The position numbers and the translations under genes are program-made. Positions 8,048-16,121 of a stretch of 27,728 nt of DNA are shown here, piece by piece. Under the pieces are notes generated by a model. The model had not been told where the DNA came from. It was given only the letters and a program-made list of their open reading frames with translations, and did not search any database. Source of the DNA: Cloacibacillus sp. Its GTDB lineage: Bacteria > Synergistota > Synergistia > Synergistales > Synergistaceae. Location: the NCBI RefSeq assembly GCF_020860125.1, contig NZ_JAJBUX010000080.1, forward strand, positions 1 to 27,728, written 5' to 3'. Numbering within the stretch: position 1 is the stretch's first letter; each line of letters begins with the position of its first letter.

Positions 8048-9004
8048 TTACTTAATAAGTCCCTTTTCCTTGTAGAACTTCTCTGCGCCGGGGTGCAGAG
8101 GAGCTGTAAGTCCGTCAAGCGCGCCTTTAAGGGTGATCTCTTTACCTTTAGCGTGGACCGCAGCGATATCCTTAAGGTTGTCAAACATAGCTGTCAGGAA
8201 TTCATAGACCTGGTCGGCGGGAACTGAATCGTTGGTGATGAGGATCGCCATGACGGCCGGGGTCTTAGTCTCTTTGTCGATTCCCTTGTACGTATTCGCG
8301 GGGATCGTGCTTGCCACGAAATAGGGATATGCCTTGTGCAGCTTCGCGAGGAATGCGTCGTCAAAGCTCAGAAGGTCGACGTCTTTCGTCGTGGTGAGGT
8401 CCATGATCGAAGCGGTCGGGTAACCGGCAACGACGAATCCGGCGTCGATCTGATTATCCTTGAAGCGGCTGGTAGTGGCTGCAAAGTCGAGGAAATCGGC
8501 CTTTTTAAGGTCTTTGTAGGTAAGTCCGGCAACCTTGAATATCGCCTGTACGTCGCCTTCAACGCCTGAACCGGGGGCTCCGACGCCTACGCGCTTGCCC
8601 TTAAGGTCGGCGATGCTCTTGATACCGGCATCCTTAGCGATGACTACCTGGATGTGCTCGGGGTAAAGCGAGGCTACGGTGCGGATATTCTTAAGGGGCT
8701 TGCCCTGGAACATCAGCTCTCCGTTGTACGCCCAGTAGGTGATGTCGTTCTGCACGAACGCGATTTCAATACCCTTTGTGGCGATGAGGTTCACGTTGGC
8801 CACGGAAGCATTTCCGGTCTCAGCCGTGCACTGGATCTTTCCGCCCTTGGTGACAGCCGCCGCGAGGGCTCCGCCGACCGCATAGTAGGTGCCGGTCGTG
8901 CCGCCCGTCGCGATCGACATATAGGTGGGCGCCGCCATAGCGACGGTGGTAAGGGAAAGCGCTGCAAGAAGTGCTACAAGTGTTACGATGATGCCTTTCT
9001 TCAT
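8048..9004 (-). CDS. TAXI-family TRAP transporter solute-binding protein
   Basis: This 318-residue periplasmic protein captures a substrate for the adjacent fused TRAP permease. A signal peptide (MKKGIIVTLVALLAALSLTT, cleavage near AMA|AP, residue ~25) is followed by the TAXI hallmark MSIATGGTTGTYYAVGGALA. Further family features are the TAETGNASVANVNLI loop, IEIAFVQNDI, LKGKRVGVGAPGSGVEGDV and the late LHPGAEKFYKEKG. The ATG at 9004 is chosen because GGGGAGG lies 8 bases upstream; an earlier in-frame codon at 9037 would bury the signal peptide. It lies 136 bases behind the permease stop and seems to have its own promoter plus a 5' stem-loop. TAXI proteins of known function bind glutamate/glutamine or other small carboxylates; the ligand here is unknown. 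Confidence 0.93.
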   Translation of the reverse strand: MKKGIIVTLVALLAALSLTTVAMAAPTYMSIATGGTTGTYYAVGGALAAAVTKGGKIQCTAETGNASVANVNLIATKGIEIAFVQNDITYWAYNGELMFQGKPLKNIRTVASLYPEHIQVVIAKDAGIKSIADLKGKRVGVGAPGSGVEGDVQAIFKVAGLTYKDLKKADFLDFAATTSRFKDNQIDAGFVVAGYPTASIMDLTTTKDVDLLSFDDAFLAKLHKAYPYFVASTIPANTYKGIDKETKTPAVMAILITNDSVPADQVYEFLTAMFDNLKDIAAVHAKGKEITLKGALDGLTAPLHPGAEKFYKEKGLIK

Positions 9005-9038
9005 TTTTGTTTCCTCCCCAAAAAATTTTTTTTGCAAT

Positions 9039-9102
9039 GCGGGCTCCTAAAAGAAGCCCGCTGATCGCCAACTATAATACTCTTTTTTCCAACAAGACTC
9101 AA
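9039..9102 (-). promoter_or_regulatory. Internal promoter and 5'-terminal stem-loop of the TAXI gene
   Basis: On the minus strand TTGAGT (9097-9102) and TATTAT (9074-9079) are spaced by 17 bases, predicting a start near 9067. Directly after that start a GCGGGCT/AGCCCGC stem (9055-9061 with 9039-9045) would fold at the very 5' end of the message. Such a stem can protect an mRNA and would favour making more binding protein than permease. The alternative is a processing or partial termination hairpin within one long transcript. Confidence 0.55.
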
Positions 9103-9140
9103 CACAAGACCTGAGTTCCGGCTGGAACCGTGAAAAGGAG

Positions 9141-11105
9141 CTAGGCCTTTGCCGCGTTTCTTTTGGCCTTTGCGGTCTGTACGATATAAATCACGGCCAG
9201 CACCGCCAGCCCCGCCAGGTCGGAGGTCGTCCCAGGAATCAGAAGTCCTATCGCTCCGCCAAAAGCCAGGATACGCATGTACCAGGCAAGATGGGCTTTG
9301 AAGAAGCCTATCGAGAACATCGCGAGCAGGAATACGCCGATCAAGGCCGTGCAGATCGCCTGCACCATTACCATCGGCACCACGTCGATGAAAAGCAGCA
9401 TCGGGTTATAGACGTAAACATACGGCACAAGGAATCCGGCCAGCGCCAGCTTGAAGGCCGTTACACCCGTCTTCATCGGGTCGGAGCCGGCAATACCGGA
9501 ACCGGCGTAGGCAGCCAAAGCTACCGGCGGCGTCAGGTCTGCCGCGATACCGAAGTAAAAGACGAACATATATGCCGCCATCGTGGGAACGCCAAGCTGG
9601 AAGAGCGCCGGGGCCGCCATGGTGCTGGTGACGATGAAGTTCGCCGTCGTCGGAAGTCCAGTACCAAGGATGATGCTCGCGCACATCGTAAAGATGAGCG
9701 TCAGTATCTTGCTGCCGCCAGCCGCCGTAACGATCGCGCCGGCGATGCGCAGGGCAAGGCCGGTAAGCGTCCCCATACCGACAACCATACCGACCGTGGC
9801 GCAGGCGCAGGCCACGCCGATAGCGCCGCGCGCTCCGGCCTGGAAGGCCTCGTATATTCTAACCGGCGTCAGGCGCGTCTCTTTGTTGAGCCACGAGAGC
9901 ACGAAGCTGACAAGGATGCCGTTAAAGGCCGCCTTCAGCGGCGTGTAGCCGGCAAGAAGGAAGTAGATGATCGCGATAAGCGGGATAAGCAGGAATCCCT
10001 TTGATTTAAGCAGCGGCCATATCGGGGGCAGCTGCGACCAGGGGATACCTTTGAGTCCGAGACGGCAGGCCTCAAAGTGAACCTGAACCATGACCGCAAA
10101 GTAGTAAAGCAGAGCGGGAACTATCGCCGCGACGGCAACCTGGATATACGGCATGCCGAGGAACTGCGCCATGATAAAGGCGCCCGCCCCCATGACGGGA
10201 GGCATGATCTGGCCGCCAGTAGAGGCGACCGCCTCGACTGCGCCGGCAAAGTGAGGTTCGTAGCCGACGCTCTTCATGAGCGGGATCGTAAACATACCAG
10301 TGGTACAGACGTTGGCAACGGAGGAGCCGGAAACGGTCCCCATCAGACCGGAGCTGACGATGGCAACCTTCGCGGGACCGCCTGTCGACCAGCCGGCGAG
10401 GGCCATCGACAGGTCGATGATGAACTTTCCAAGGCCGGTCTTTTCAAGCACGGCCCCGAAGAGGATGAACATGAAGACAAAGGTCGACGATACCTCGAGA
10501 GGCGTCCCGAATATCCCCTCCGTACCGAGATACATATGGTTTACGATACGCGCTACGGAGAAGCCTCTGTGCGCGAGCATCTGCGGCATGTAACGTCCAA
10601 AATAACAGTAAAGCAGCGCGATGATCGCAAGACAGGGAAGGACCGGGTTCGATATCCGCCGCGTCGCCTCCAGCAACGTCGCGATAAGGATGAATCCCAT
10701 TACAAGATCCGTTGTGGTAGGCAGCCCGGCCCTCGTAACAAGGTCGTTAAAGAAGAATACGAGATATAGCGCGCTGGCAACCCCTAGCGCGGCAAGGATA
10801 AAATCATAGAAGGGTATGCCGCTTGTCTTTGACTGTTTCGACGTGGCCGGATAGAGAAGAAAGACCAGTGCCAGCGTAAAGGCCAGATGGACGGCACCCT
10901 GCATCTGGGCCAGCAGCAATCCGAAGCCTGAGGTGTAGAAGTGGAAGCATGACATCGCGACGGCAAGCAAAGCCACCATCTGTCCCTGCCAGCCGGTAAG
11001 CGCTCTGAAACGCGCCTCCGTGTCGTACTTGCGCATAAGATCTTCAAGATCGATCTTTGCGTTTTCCTCCACTTGATCAATTATTTTTACTTCTGTTTCA
11101 CTCAC
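9141..11105 (-). CDS. TRAP transporter permease, fused DctQM (4TM/12TM) type
   Basis: This 654-residue inner-membrane protein joins the small and large TRAP subunits in one chain, as is usual for TAXI systems. It has a ~35-residue cytoplasmic N-tail, four helices, then the large DctM-like part. Typical segments are GLMGTVSGSSVANVCTTGMFTIPLMK, STGGQIMPPVMGAGAFIMAQ (both Gly/Ser-rich re-entrant loops), GTGLPTTANFIVTSTMAAP and DLTPPVALAAYAGSGIAGSDPMKTG. Transport is driven by an ion gradient, often Na+. GTG 11105 is favoured (AGGAGG 8 bases ahead); TTG 11108 is an alternative 5 bases from it. The TAXI protein follows and a Synerg-CTERM M20 peptidase precedes it on the same strand. A truncated paralogue exists at 16122-16508. 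Confidence 0.93.
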   Translation of the reverse strand: MSETEVKIIDQVEENAKIDLEDLMRKYDTEARFRALTGWQGQMVALLAVAMSCFHFYTSGFGLLLAQMQGAVHLAFTLALVFLLYPATSKQSKTSGIPFYDFILAALGVASALYLVFFFNDLVTRAGLPTTTDLVMGFILIATLLEATRRISNPVLPCLAIIALLYCYFGRYMPQMLAHRGFSVARIVNHMYLGTEGIFGTPLEVSSTFVFMFILFGAVLEKTGLGKFIIDLSMALAGWSTGGPAKVAIVSSGLMGTVSGSSVANVCTTGMFTIPLMKSVGYEPHFAGAVEAVASTGGQIMPPVMGAGAFIMAQFLGMPYIQVAVAAIVPALLYYFAVMVQVHFEACRLGLKGIPWSQLPPIWPLLKSKGFLLIPLIAIIYFLLAGYTPLKAAFNGILVSFVLSWLNKETRLTPVRIYEAFQAGARGAIGVACACATVGMVVGMGTLTGLALRIAGAIVTAAGGSKILTLIFTMCASIILGTGLPTTANFIVTSTMAAPALFQLGVPTMAAYMFVFYFGIAADLTPPVALAAYAGSGIAGSDPMKTGVTAFKLALAGFLVPYVYVYNPMLLFIDVVPMVMVQAICTALIGVFLLAMFSIGFFKAHLAWYMRILAFGGAIGLLIPGTTSDLAGLAVLAVIYIVQTAKAKRNAAKA

Positions 11106-11210
11106 CAAAAATTCCTCCTCCGTGGAGAGTCTGAGACATATACGCGGTTACACAAAACGGCAAGTATTTACATACCAAACAATAAAATAAATTCCTGATT
11201 AATCAAGATT
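11106..11210 (-). promoter_or_regulatory. TRAP permease leader with near-palindromic operator candidate
   Basis: This ~105-base leader is shared with the decayed TRAP copy (16509-16615). Conserved parts, read on the plus strand, are the ribosome site region TCCTCCTC, GTGGAGAG, GGTTACACA, the dyad GTATTTACATAC (11164-11175) and a TGATTAAT block. A possible minus-strand promoter is TTGATT with TATTGT 16 bases on. Similarity stops at about 11210, which marks the likely edge of the duplicated block. Confidence 0.5.
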
Positions 11211-11478
11211 CTATACTTTTTTATGCAAATAGCTGTCGTTCCGGTAAATAATAAAAAATCTCATCAATTATTATATACTTTTATTAGACAAGTATCAACA
11301 ATCAGCTTTCTAAATATTCCACGGCGAGACACAGCTATCATTATAAAGATACAATGCCGGAGAAAAAACATTAGCTCCAAATCTGTATTCTCTCCGGATA
11401 TTCTCTTAATAGCTTAAATAAAAAACTAAATATCCCATTTTCTCTTCATTATAATTCAATCCTACATGTTATTTTTGT

Positions 11479-11515
11479 TTCTGTCGCCTGCCAGAGTTTG
11501 GCAGGCGACAGAAAT
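11479..11515 (-). other. 15-bp perfect inverted repeat downstream of the M20 peptidase gene
   Basis: TTTCTGTCGCCTGCC (11479-11493) pairs perfectly with GGCAGGCGACAGAAA (11501-11515) around a 7-base loop, 35 bases past the stop. Its core CGCCTGC/GCAGGCG is shared with the terminator after the second Synerg-CTERM gene, but no U-run follows on the minus strand. It may be a decayed terminator or an RNA-stabilising hairpin. The rest of the 11211-11549 gap is AT-rich with no gene I can support. Confidence 0.6.
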
Positions 11516-11549
11516 CCAAAGATTACATCTGGTTTGTGACGAGGGATAC

Positions 11550-14258
11550 TTACCTTTTCTTTCTCTTGATAAAGAGCGCAGGTAAGGCAAGAAGCGCCAT
11601 CAGACCGGCGAAGCCCGAGTTACAACCGCTACTGCTACCACCATTTGACGGCCTTGGCGGTGTAACGTTATCCGCCGCAACAAACGTTACAGGCGACGTA
11701 AATTCAGCATCACGCTTGCCATCCTTAATGACAAAAAACCCTCGCGTTTCTGCTGCTGTATCTATATAACGGTTTTTCTCATCAGCAAACTTAGGTATTA
11801 TAGAGGAAACCTCCGCAGTTGTCATGTCATTCCCTGCTGTATCAGCTACCGCTATGTAAGCGCTGAGGTAAATATTATCACTATACTGTGATGTTCTCTT
11901 AAAGAAATAGAGAGATTCCTTGCCTTCTGGAGCCTCTAAAGCTACAGCCTTACCATCAATCATCACATAGAATTTGAAGGTTTTGAGTAATGTTGCTACG
12001 TCTGCCGCTTTAAGCGTATTCCATGTTTCCTGAGAAGCTCCGATAGAATCAGGTGTAAGTTTCATTTCAAGGCGCAGCGGTAATATCAGATCTTCGGAGA
12101 TGCTGTCAACATTGAGATATATACCTCCCTGTTCATGACCAAGGGCAATGTAATCAGAACGCTGCGTACTGGTCAGATTGGATTTAAATACAGGGATGTT
12201 AAATTTAGTTGCAGCGACAACCTTAGCCCCGTCAAATATAACTTCATTACGGGCATCCTGATACGTACCAATCGTCACATCAAGCTGTGCCAATTCTGAA
12301 CGCGAGGAATCATAGCCATCAAAATCAGCCTTGACGATCTGTGCCCCGGCTGTTCCAGGATATCTCGCGAGAGCAAGGAAACCATCTGTATATAGCTGGG
12401 TCATTTGTACCGCACTGTCTACCGTCATACGCTCATTGGGAGCGTGCCACCAACGTTCATTTCCAGGAATAATCGCACCGTATGCTATCTGTTTGCCATA
12501 ATAGTCGCTGGCAAGAGTACCTCCGGTAGTTCCGAGCGGCGTTGCATTCTTGAAAATTTCATCGGCGTCATCAAAACCTGGCTGCTGAAGGCCAAACTGA
12601 TAGGCCTCAAACATTGTTTTTACAAGAGGTGAATCTGCGGGCGCGTAAAGTGTTGGAAGCCCTGTTGGAGGAGTCATACTGCCAGTTTTTGTCCATCCCT
12701 TATCAGTGAATGCAGTAACATGCGCCATCCATTTTGCATTAGATTCGTCCTTTGTCTCCCAAAGAGAACGCGTATAGAGACGTGCGGTAAACTTGCCTGT
12801 GACAGGATCATACGGCGATGGGAAATACTTTTCTCCGCTAATTTTATCCGTATCGCTGTAGCCAAGAGCGATAGTCATCATTTCATAACCAGTTTTAGGA
12901 TGCTTACCGCCACAGCCGAGATTGTAGCCGCGAACATCTTCAACTCCGTCTGGTGCAAAGAAGAATGAAAGATTTTCCGCGACCGTTTTAACTTCAAGGC
13001 CATCCGGCAGAGCCTTTGAAAGTCCATACATCATCCTCACGTAGGCGTTGCTGCCGTATGCGGGAGTCGGAGTCTCCATTGCTTTTTTAGTATCAATTGT
13101 TATAGTAACGTTCTTACACCCATAATCATTTGCAGTTGAGTAATCATATTTAAAATCCTCTACCTCCCATCCTGCGTTTACAATCGCAAGATTGAACTTG
13201 GCCTGGAAATCCATTCTCTCTTTATCACCATTACTACTAGTCGAACCCACTGCATCGTCTGGAATTCTGAGCGTAAATGCTGCGCGAGACGGCACCATAA
13301 CTCCGCTTCCATATATTATGTGTTTGATCGTTTTATCAGTTTCAGGATAATGGGTAACATCAAGTTTTGTATCCAATAGGCTAAAGTCTTTCCCGTCATC
13401 TATAGAAATATCTTTAGTAAAGTCACAGTTCCAAGAGACTGTGTTACCATAAATTACAGGGAAACGTGAATCGGAGGTAAAGGAACCGACAGGCATCTCT
13501 TCCTGGTGGCGAAGTTTGTAACACCAATTATCATAAAACGAAGAGGTCATGCCTCCATCCTGCGTTGGCGTGTATACCCCGTTTTTTAACGGTATTCTCC
13601 TGTTACTCGGACTGTTGTCCTCAAATCCCCCCATTACGACACGAACACGGCGATCAATAGCATAACCGCTGTCCATAATAGCTTTAGCGCCAAACAAAGT
13701 TGCGAGGGTAGGACCGCTATCATCCTGAAGACCGCAGCCGTACATCCATCCGTCTTTGATGTAAGGAGTCCAGGGCGATCTTACCCAACGCGGCATATTC
13801 GAAGTACTGACAGAAGCCGGCGGAGAGTCAAGGTGACTAAGAGCCATGACCATTTCCGGAGCATCCGGGTCTCCAAACTCTGCATAAACATACATGGCAT
13901 CATTACGCTGTACTACAATAGGAAAACCAAGACTTTTTGCAAGATTTTTCGCATAATTGAATTTTGCGGCTTTGCGGTTTGGTTCAGTTGGATCGTTCCA
14001 ATACACCACATCTGGAGTTTCATTAACGTATTCTGAGGAACTATAGGAAATCGTATCGTACTTTACTCCACCTAGAATAGCATCAACGAGCTGATCTTTC
14101 ATCTCGGACACGGTCTGGTGCATCTTCTGGCTTTCTTCCGGCGTTACGGAAGCCCCTGACCATGCAAAATCAGCATTAGAAACGCCTATTCCAATAGTCG
14201 CAGTAGCAACCAAGGCAAGTCCTGAAAGTATTGCTGTTTTCTTTGCTAACCTGAACAA
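11550..14258 (-). CDS. Secreted M20-family peptidase with Synerg-CTERM sorting tail
   Basis: This 902-residue exported protein resembles the M20 PepV/dipeptidase group of dinuclear zinc peptidases. A signal peptide (RLAKKTAILSGLALVATATI, cleavage near SNA|DF, ~29) precedes the peptidase. Visible sites are SHLDS (metal His142, Asp144), GCGLQDDSGP (bridging Asp179), GGFEDN (catalytic Glu213, then Asp214 where the family normally has Glu) and the late WWHAPNE (His605). A ~240-residue C-terminal region of unknown function follows, then the tail SSSGCNSGFAGLMALLALPA plus a basic end (875-902), typical of Synerg-CTERM. Such tails are thought to be cut and anchored at the surface. TTG 14258 is the start: AAGGAGGAG lies 6 bases ahead and the signal peptide begins there. 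The product may feed the TRAP-TAXI importer downstream. Confidence 0.85.
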   Translation of the reverse strand: MFRLAKKTAILSGLALVATATIGIGVSNADFAWSGASVTPEESQKMHQTVSEMKDQLVDAILGGVKYDTISYSSSEYVNETPDVVYWNDPTEPNRKAAKFNYAKNLAKSLGFPIVVQRNDAMYVYAEFGDPDAPEMVMALSHLDSPPASVSTSNMPRWVRSPWTPYIKDGWMYGCGLQDDSGPTLATLFGAKAIMDSGYAIDRRVRVVMGGFEDNSPSNRRIPLKNGVYTPTQDGGMTSSFYDNWCYKLRHQEEMPVGSFTSDSRFPVIYGNTVSWNCDFTKDISIDDGKDFSLLDTKLDVTHYPETDKTIKHIIYGSGVMVPSRAAFTLRIPDDAVGSTSSNGDKERMDFQAKFNLAIVNAGWEVEDFKYDYSTANDYGCKNVTITIDTKKAMETPTPAYGSNAYVRMMYGLSKALPDGLEVKTVAENLSFFFAPDGVEDVRGYNLGCGGKHPKTGYEMMTIALGYSDTDKISGEKYFPSPYDPVTGKFTARLYTRSLWETKDESNAKWMAHVTAFTDKGWTKTGSMTPPTGLPTLYAPADSPLVKTMFEAYQFGLQQPGFDDADEIFKNATPLGTTGGTLASDYYGKQIAYGAIIPGNERWWHAPNERMTVDSAVQMTQLYTDGFLALARYPGTAGAQIVKADFDGYDSSRSELAQLDVTIGTYQDARNEVIFDGAKVVAATKFNIPVFKSNLTSTQRSDYIALGHEQGGIYLNVDSISEDLILPLRLEMKLTPDSIGASQETWNTLKAADVATLLKTFKFYVMIDGKAVALEAPEGKESLYFFKRTSQYSDNIYLSAYIAVADTAGNDMTTAEVSSIIPKFADEKNRYIDTAAETRGFFVIKDGKRDAEFTSPVTFVAADNVTPPRPSNGGSSSGCNSGFAGLMALLALPALFIKRKKR

Positions 14259-14345
14259 TTTCGTCTCCTCCTTACTTTTGTCGAACAAACAAAAAATAGC
14301 ATAATAGACATAAAAAGCAGGAACTATACATTTATCTAATTCTAT

Positions 14346-15005
14346 TTGCAGGCAACACCTCCAGATATGTAAAACGAGTACTTCGAGCATACAAGAACAC
14401 ACATAGAGCACCCGCCAAGAATGAAAAAATGTCAGGCTATTGCTTATACAAAAAATTAAATTATTACTTGTAAAAAAACTATTTCAAAACAATTGGGTTT
14501 CGCGCATTATGTCTACAATGTCAATATTTACATTTGAATATTTCAAAATATTTGGCATGCTTCCTTGGACTCGAAACCTTAAAATTAATAAAACAAAGCA
14601 CTAAACTCTATGCACGGAAAACTAAGGGCAAACAGATTGGGATTATTGCTTAGCAACACCTCCAAACATGCAAAACGGGCATCTCTGTTGCATAGAAAAA
14701 ATGCAACAGAAACACCCATTCTACGATATTCGGTGCTAGATTACTGTGTAATTTTGAATTCTTACTATATAAATAATTACTTAGAAGGACTGACTGACTG
14801 ACTGACTGACTGACTGACTGACTGAGCGTAGCACATTATATTTACAATGTCAATACATATGCTTGACTTTTTCAACATATCAGCTACACTCCATCATTCA
14901 GAAATGTTTTGATGTACATATAATACTAACCTATAATTTTTTACAAGACTATCTACAAAATAATAAGTATAGGATATACTACTTTATGCACGGAGTCAAT
15001 CAGTT
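14346..15005. repeat. Diverged tandem duplication of the M20 gene upstream region
   Basis: The 825-base gap 14259-15083 holds two copies of a ~300-base unit (about 14346-14630 and 14648-15005). Blocks recur in the same order: GCAACACCTCCA (14352 and 14653 regions), AAGTAAT-like AT-rich sequence, a 21-base block with 2 differences (14506-14526 and 14835-14855; core TACAATGTCAATA), and TATGCACGGA followed by an AGGGCAA stretch (14608 and 14985 regions). The copy nearest the M20 gene is presumably its functional upstream region; the other is a relic. I see no protein-coding gene in either that I can support. Confidence 0.6.
14788..14823. repeat. Tetranucleotide microsatellite (GACT)9
   Basis: Nine uninterrupted GACT units lie inside the outer copy of the duplicated upstream region. 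On the plus strand every frame meets TGA within the repeat; on the minus strand (AGTC)n is open in all frames. A minus-strand ATG at 14839 reads into the repeat and, with nine units, stops soon after it; with eight units the frame would run on to about 14654. No Shine-Dalgarno precedes that ATG. Confidence 0.95.
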
Positions 15006-15083
15006 TTATTAACTGAGGGCAATTTTTCATAAAATTTATATTTTATATCCTTAATTTGATTTTTCAGCATAAAGGAGATTATT

Positions 15084-15983
15084 ATGGAAAATATTAGCCA
15101 TAAAAACAAAAAACTATACATTTTTATTATTATTACTGTATTAATAATAATTATTAGTGGCTATTCCTGGATAGGTAAAAGTGCTATTCAAAAAAACTAT
15201 ATTATTTTTCAAGAAGCACAACAACTTGAAAAAAACAAAGAATACAGTAAAGCTATTGGTAAATATGAAGAGGCCGCAACAAAAGGAGACCCGGCTTCGC
15301 TTGTTGCACTTGGTAATATCTATTACTATGGTAAGATCGTGTCACAGGATTACACAAAAGCCCTCGGTTATTTTGAAAAAGCGGCAAAACATAAAAATGC
15401 CGAAGGGTATAAAAACCTTGGGGTCATGCACCAGTCAGGATTTGGTACAACAGTAAACTTGAAAAAAGCATATGACAGCTATCTTATGGCAGCAAAGTTA
15501 GGAAACAGTGAAGCTGAATTTAATCTTGCATCAATGTACATGAGCGGTTTCGGTGCAAGTCAGGATTTTAAGGAAGCAATGAAATGGTTTGAAAAATCCG
15601 CCGCTCAAGGAAACAGTAACGCAATGTGCCAGATAGCCTATATTAAAGGTATCGGCTTAGACGGAAGCAAAGGTAATATGAAACTCGCGATGGAGTGGTA
15701 CAAAAAGGCTGCCGAATTGAAAAATAGCGAGGCTATGGTCACTCTTGGAAACATGTACTGGATGTCCTATGGAGTAAAACAGGATTATAACGAAGCTTTC
15801 AAGTGGTACAAAAAAGCAGAGAGCCTTGATTCACAAGAAGCAATTTGTAATATTGGGCTGATGTATGAAAACGGATTTGGCGTAGAAAAAAACATATCTA
15901 AAGCTTTGTCATTTTATAAAAAAGCCGCCGATATGGGAGATTCCGTAGCACAAAACCACTATATGCGGCTAAAAACACAATAA
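15084..15983 (+). CDS. Sel1-like repeat protein with N-terminal membrane anchor
   Basis: This 299-residue protein has a short Lys-rich N-tail, one transmembrane helix (YIFIIITVLIIIISGYSWIG, ~12-31) and then five to six Sel1-like repeats of about 36 residues. Each repeat shows the A-x-x-x-L-G-x-(M/I)-Y-x-x-G-x-G-V-x-x-(D/N)-x-x-x-A-x-x-(W/Y)-(F/Y)-x-x-A-A signature, such as ALSFYKKAADMGDSVAQ at the end. The repeats form an alpha-solenoid used for protein-protein contacts; no enzymatic domain is present. Topology suggests the solenoid is outside the cytoplasm. AAAGGAG lies 7-8 bases before the ATG and a terminator follows, so it is monocistronic. Coding sequence is much richer in A and T than neighbouring genes, which suggests acquisition or a lineage-specific origin. 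Confidence 0.85.
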   Translation: MENISHKNKKLYIFIIITVLIIIISGYSWIGKSAIQKNYIIFQEAQQLEKNKEYSKAIGKYEEAATKGDPASLVALGNIYYYGKIVSQDYTKALGYFEKAAKHKNAEGYKNLGVMHQSGFGTTVNLKKAYDSYLMAAKLGNSEAEFNLASMYMSGFGASQDFKEAMKWFEKSAAQGNSNAMCQIAYIKGIGLDGSKGNMKLAMEWYKKAAELKNSEAMVTLGNMYWMSYGVKQDYNEAFKWYKKAESLDSQEAICNIGLMYENGFGVEKNISKALSFYKKAADMGDSVAQNHYMRLKTQ

Positions 15984-15989
15984 CAAACT

Positions 15990-16030
15990 AAGGAGACTGG
16001 CATCATATATCAACGCTAGCCTCCTTTTTT
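15990..16030 (+). terminator. Intrinsic terminator of the Sel1-repeat gene
   Basis: AAGGAG (15990-15995) pairs with CTCCTT (16021-16026), and after one mismatch CTGGC pairs with GCTAG with one wobble; the T-run continues to 16030. It begins 7 bases past the stop codon. Confidence 0.75.
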
Positions 16031-16121
16031 AACTATTTACAATTCCGAGAAGAAACGCCATTTACCTATGGTAAAAATAGTTTTATGCTTTCGTTTCCGC
16101 GAAGAGCTTCTTCTCCTTAAT

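Noticed and set aside
14505..14526. TTGACA (minus strand) as the -35 box of an M20 promoter
   Set aside because: The CATAAT/TATAAT-like hexamer follows after only 7 bases, too close for sigma70, and no good -10 lies 16-18 bases on.
14607..14801. A 63-codon plus-strand ORF ending in the GACT repeat
   Set aside because: It has no ribosome site and its end is fixed by the repeat; composition is random and it spans the duplicated upstream region.
14654..14839. Minus-strand ORF through the (AGTC) tract as a real gene
   Set aside because: It is closed after 18 codons at the present repeat number, has no Shine-Dalgarno and no recognisable product. It is kept only as a finding about the repeat.
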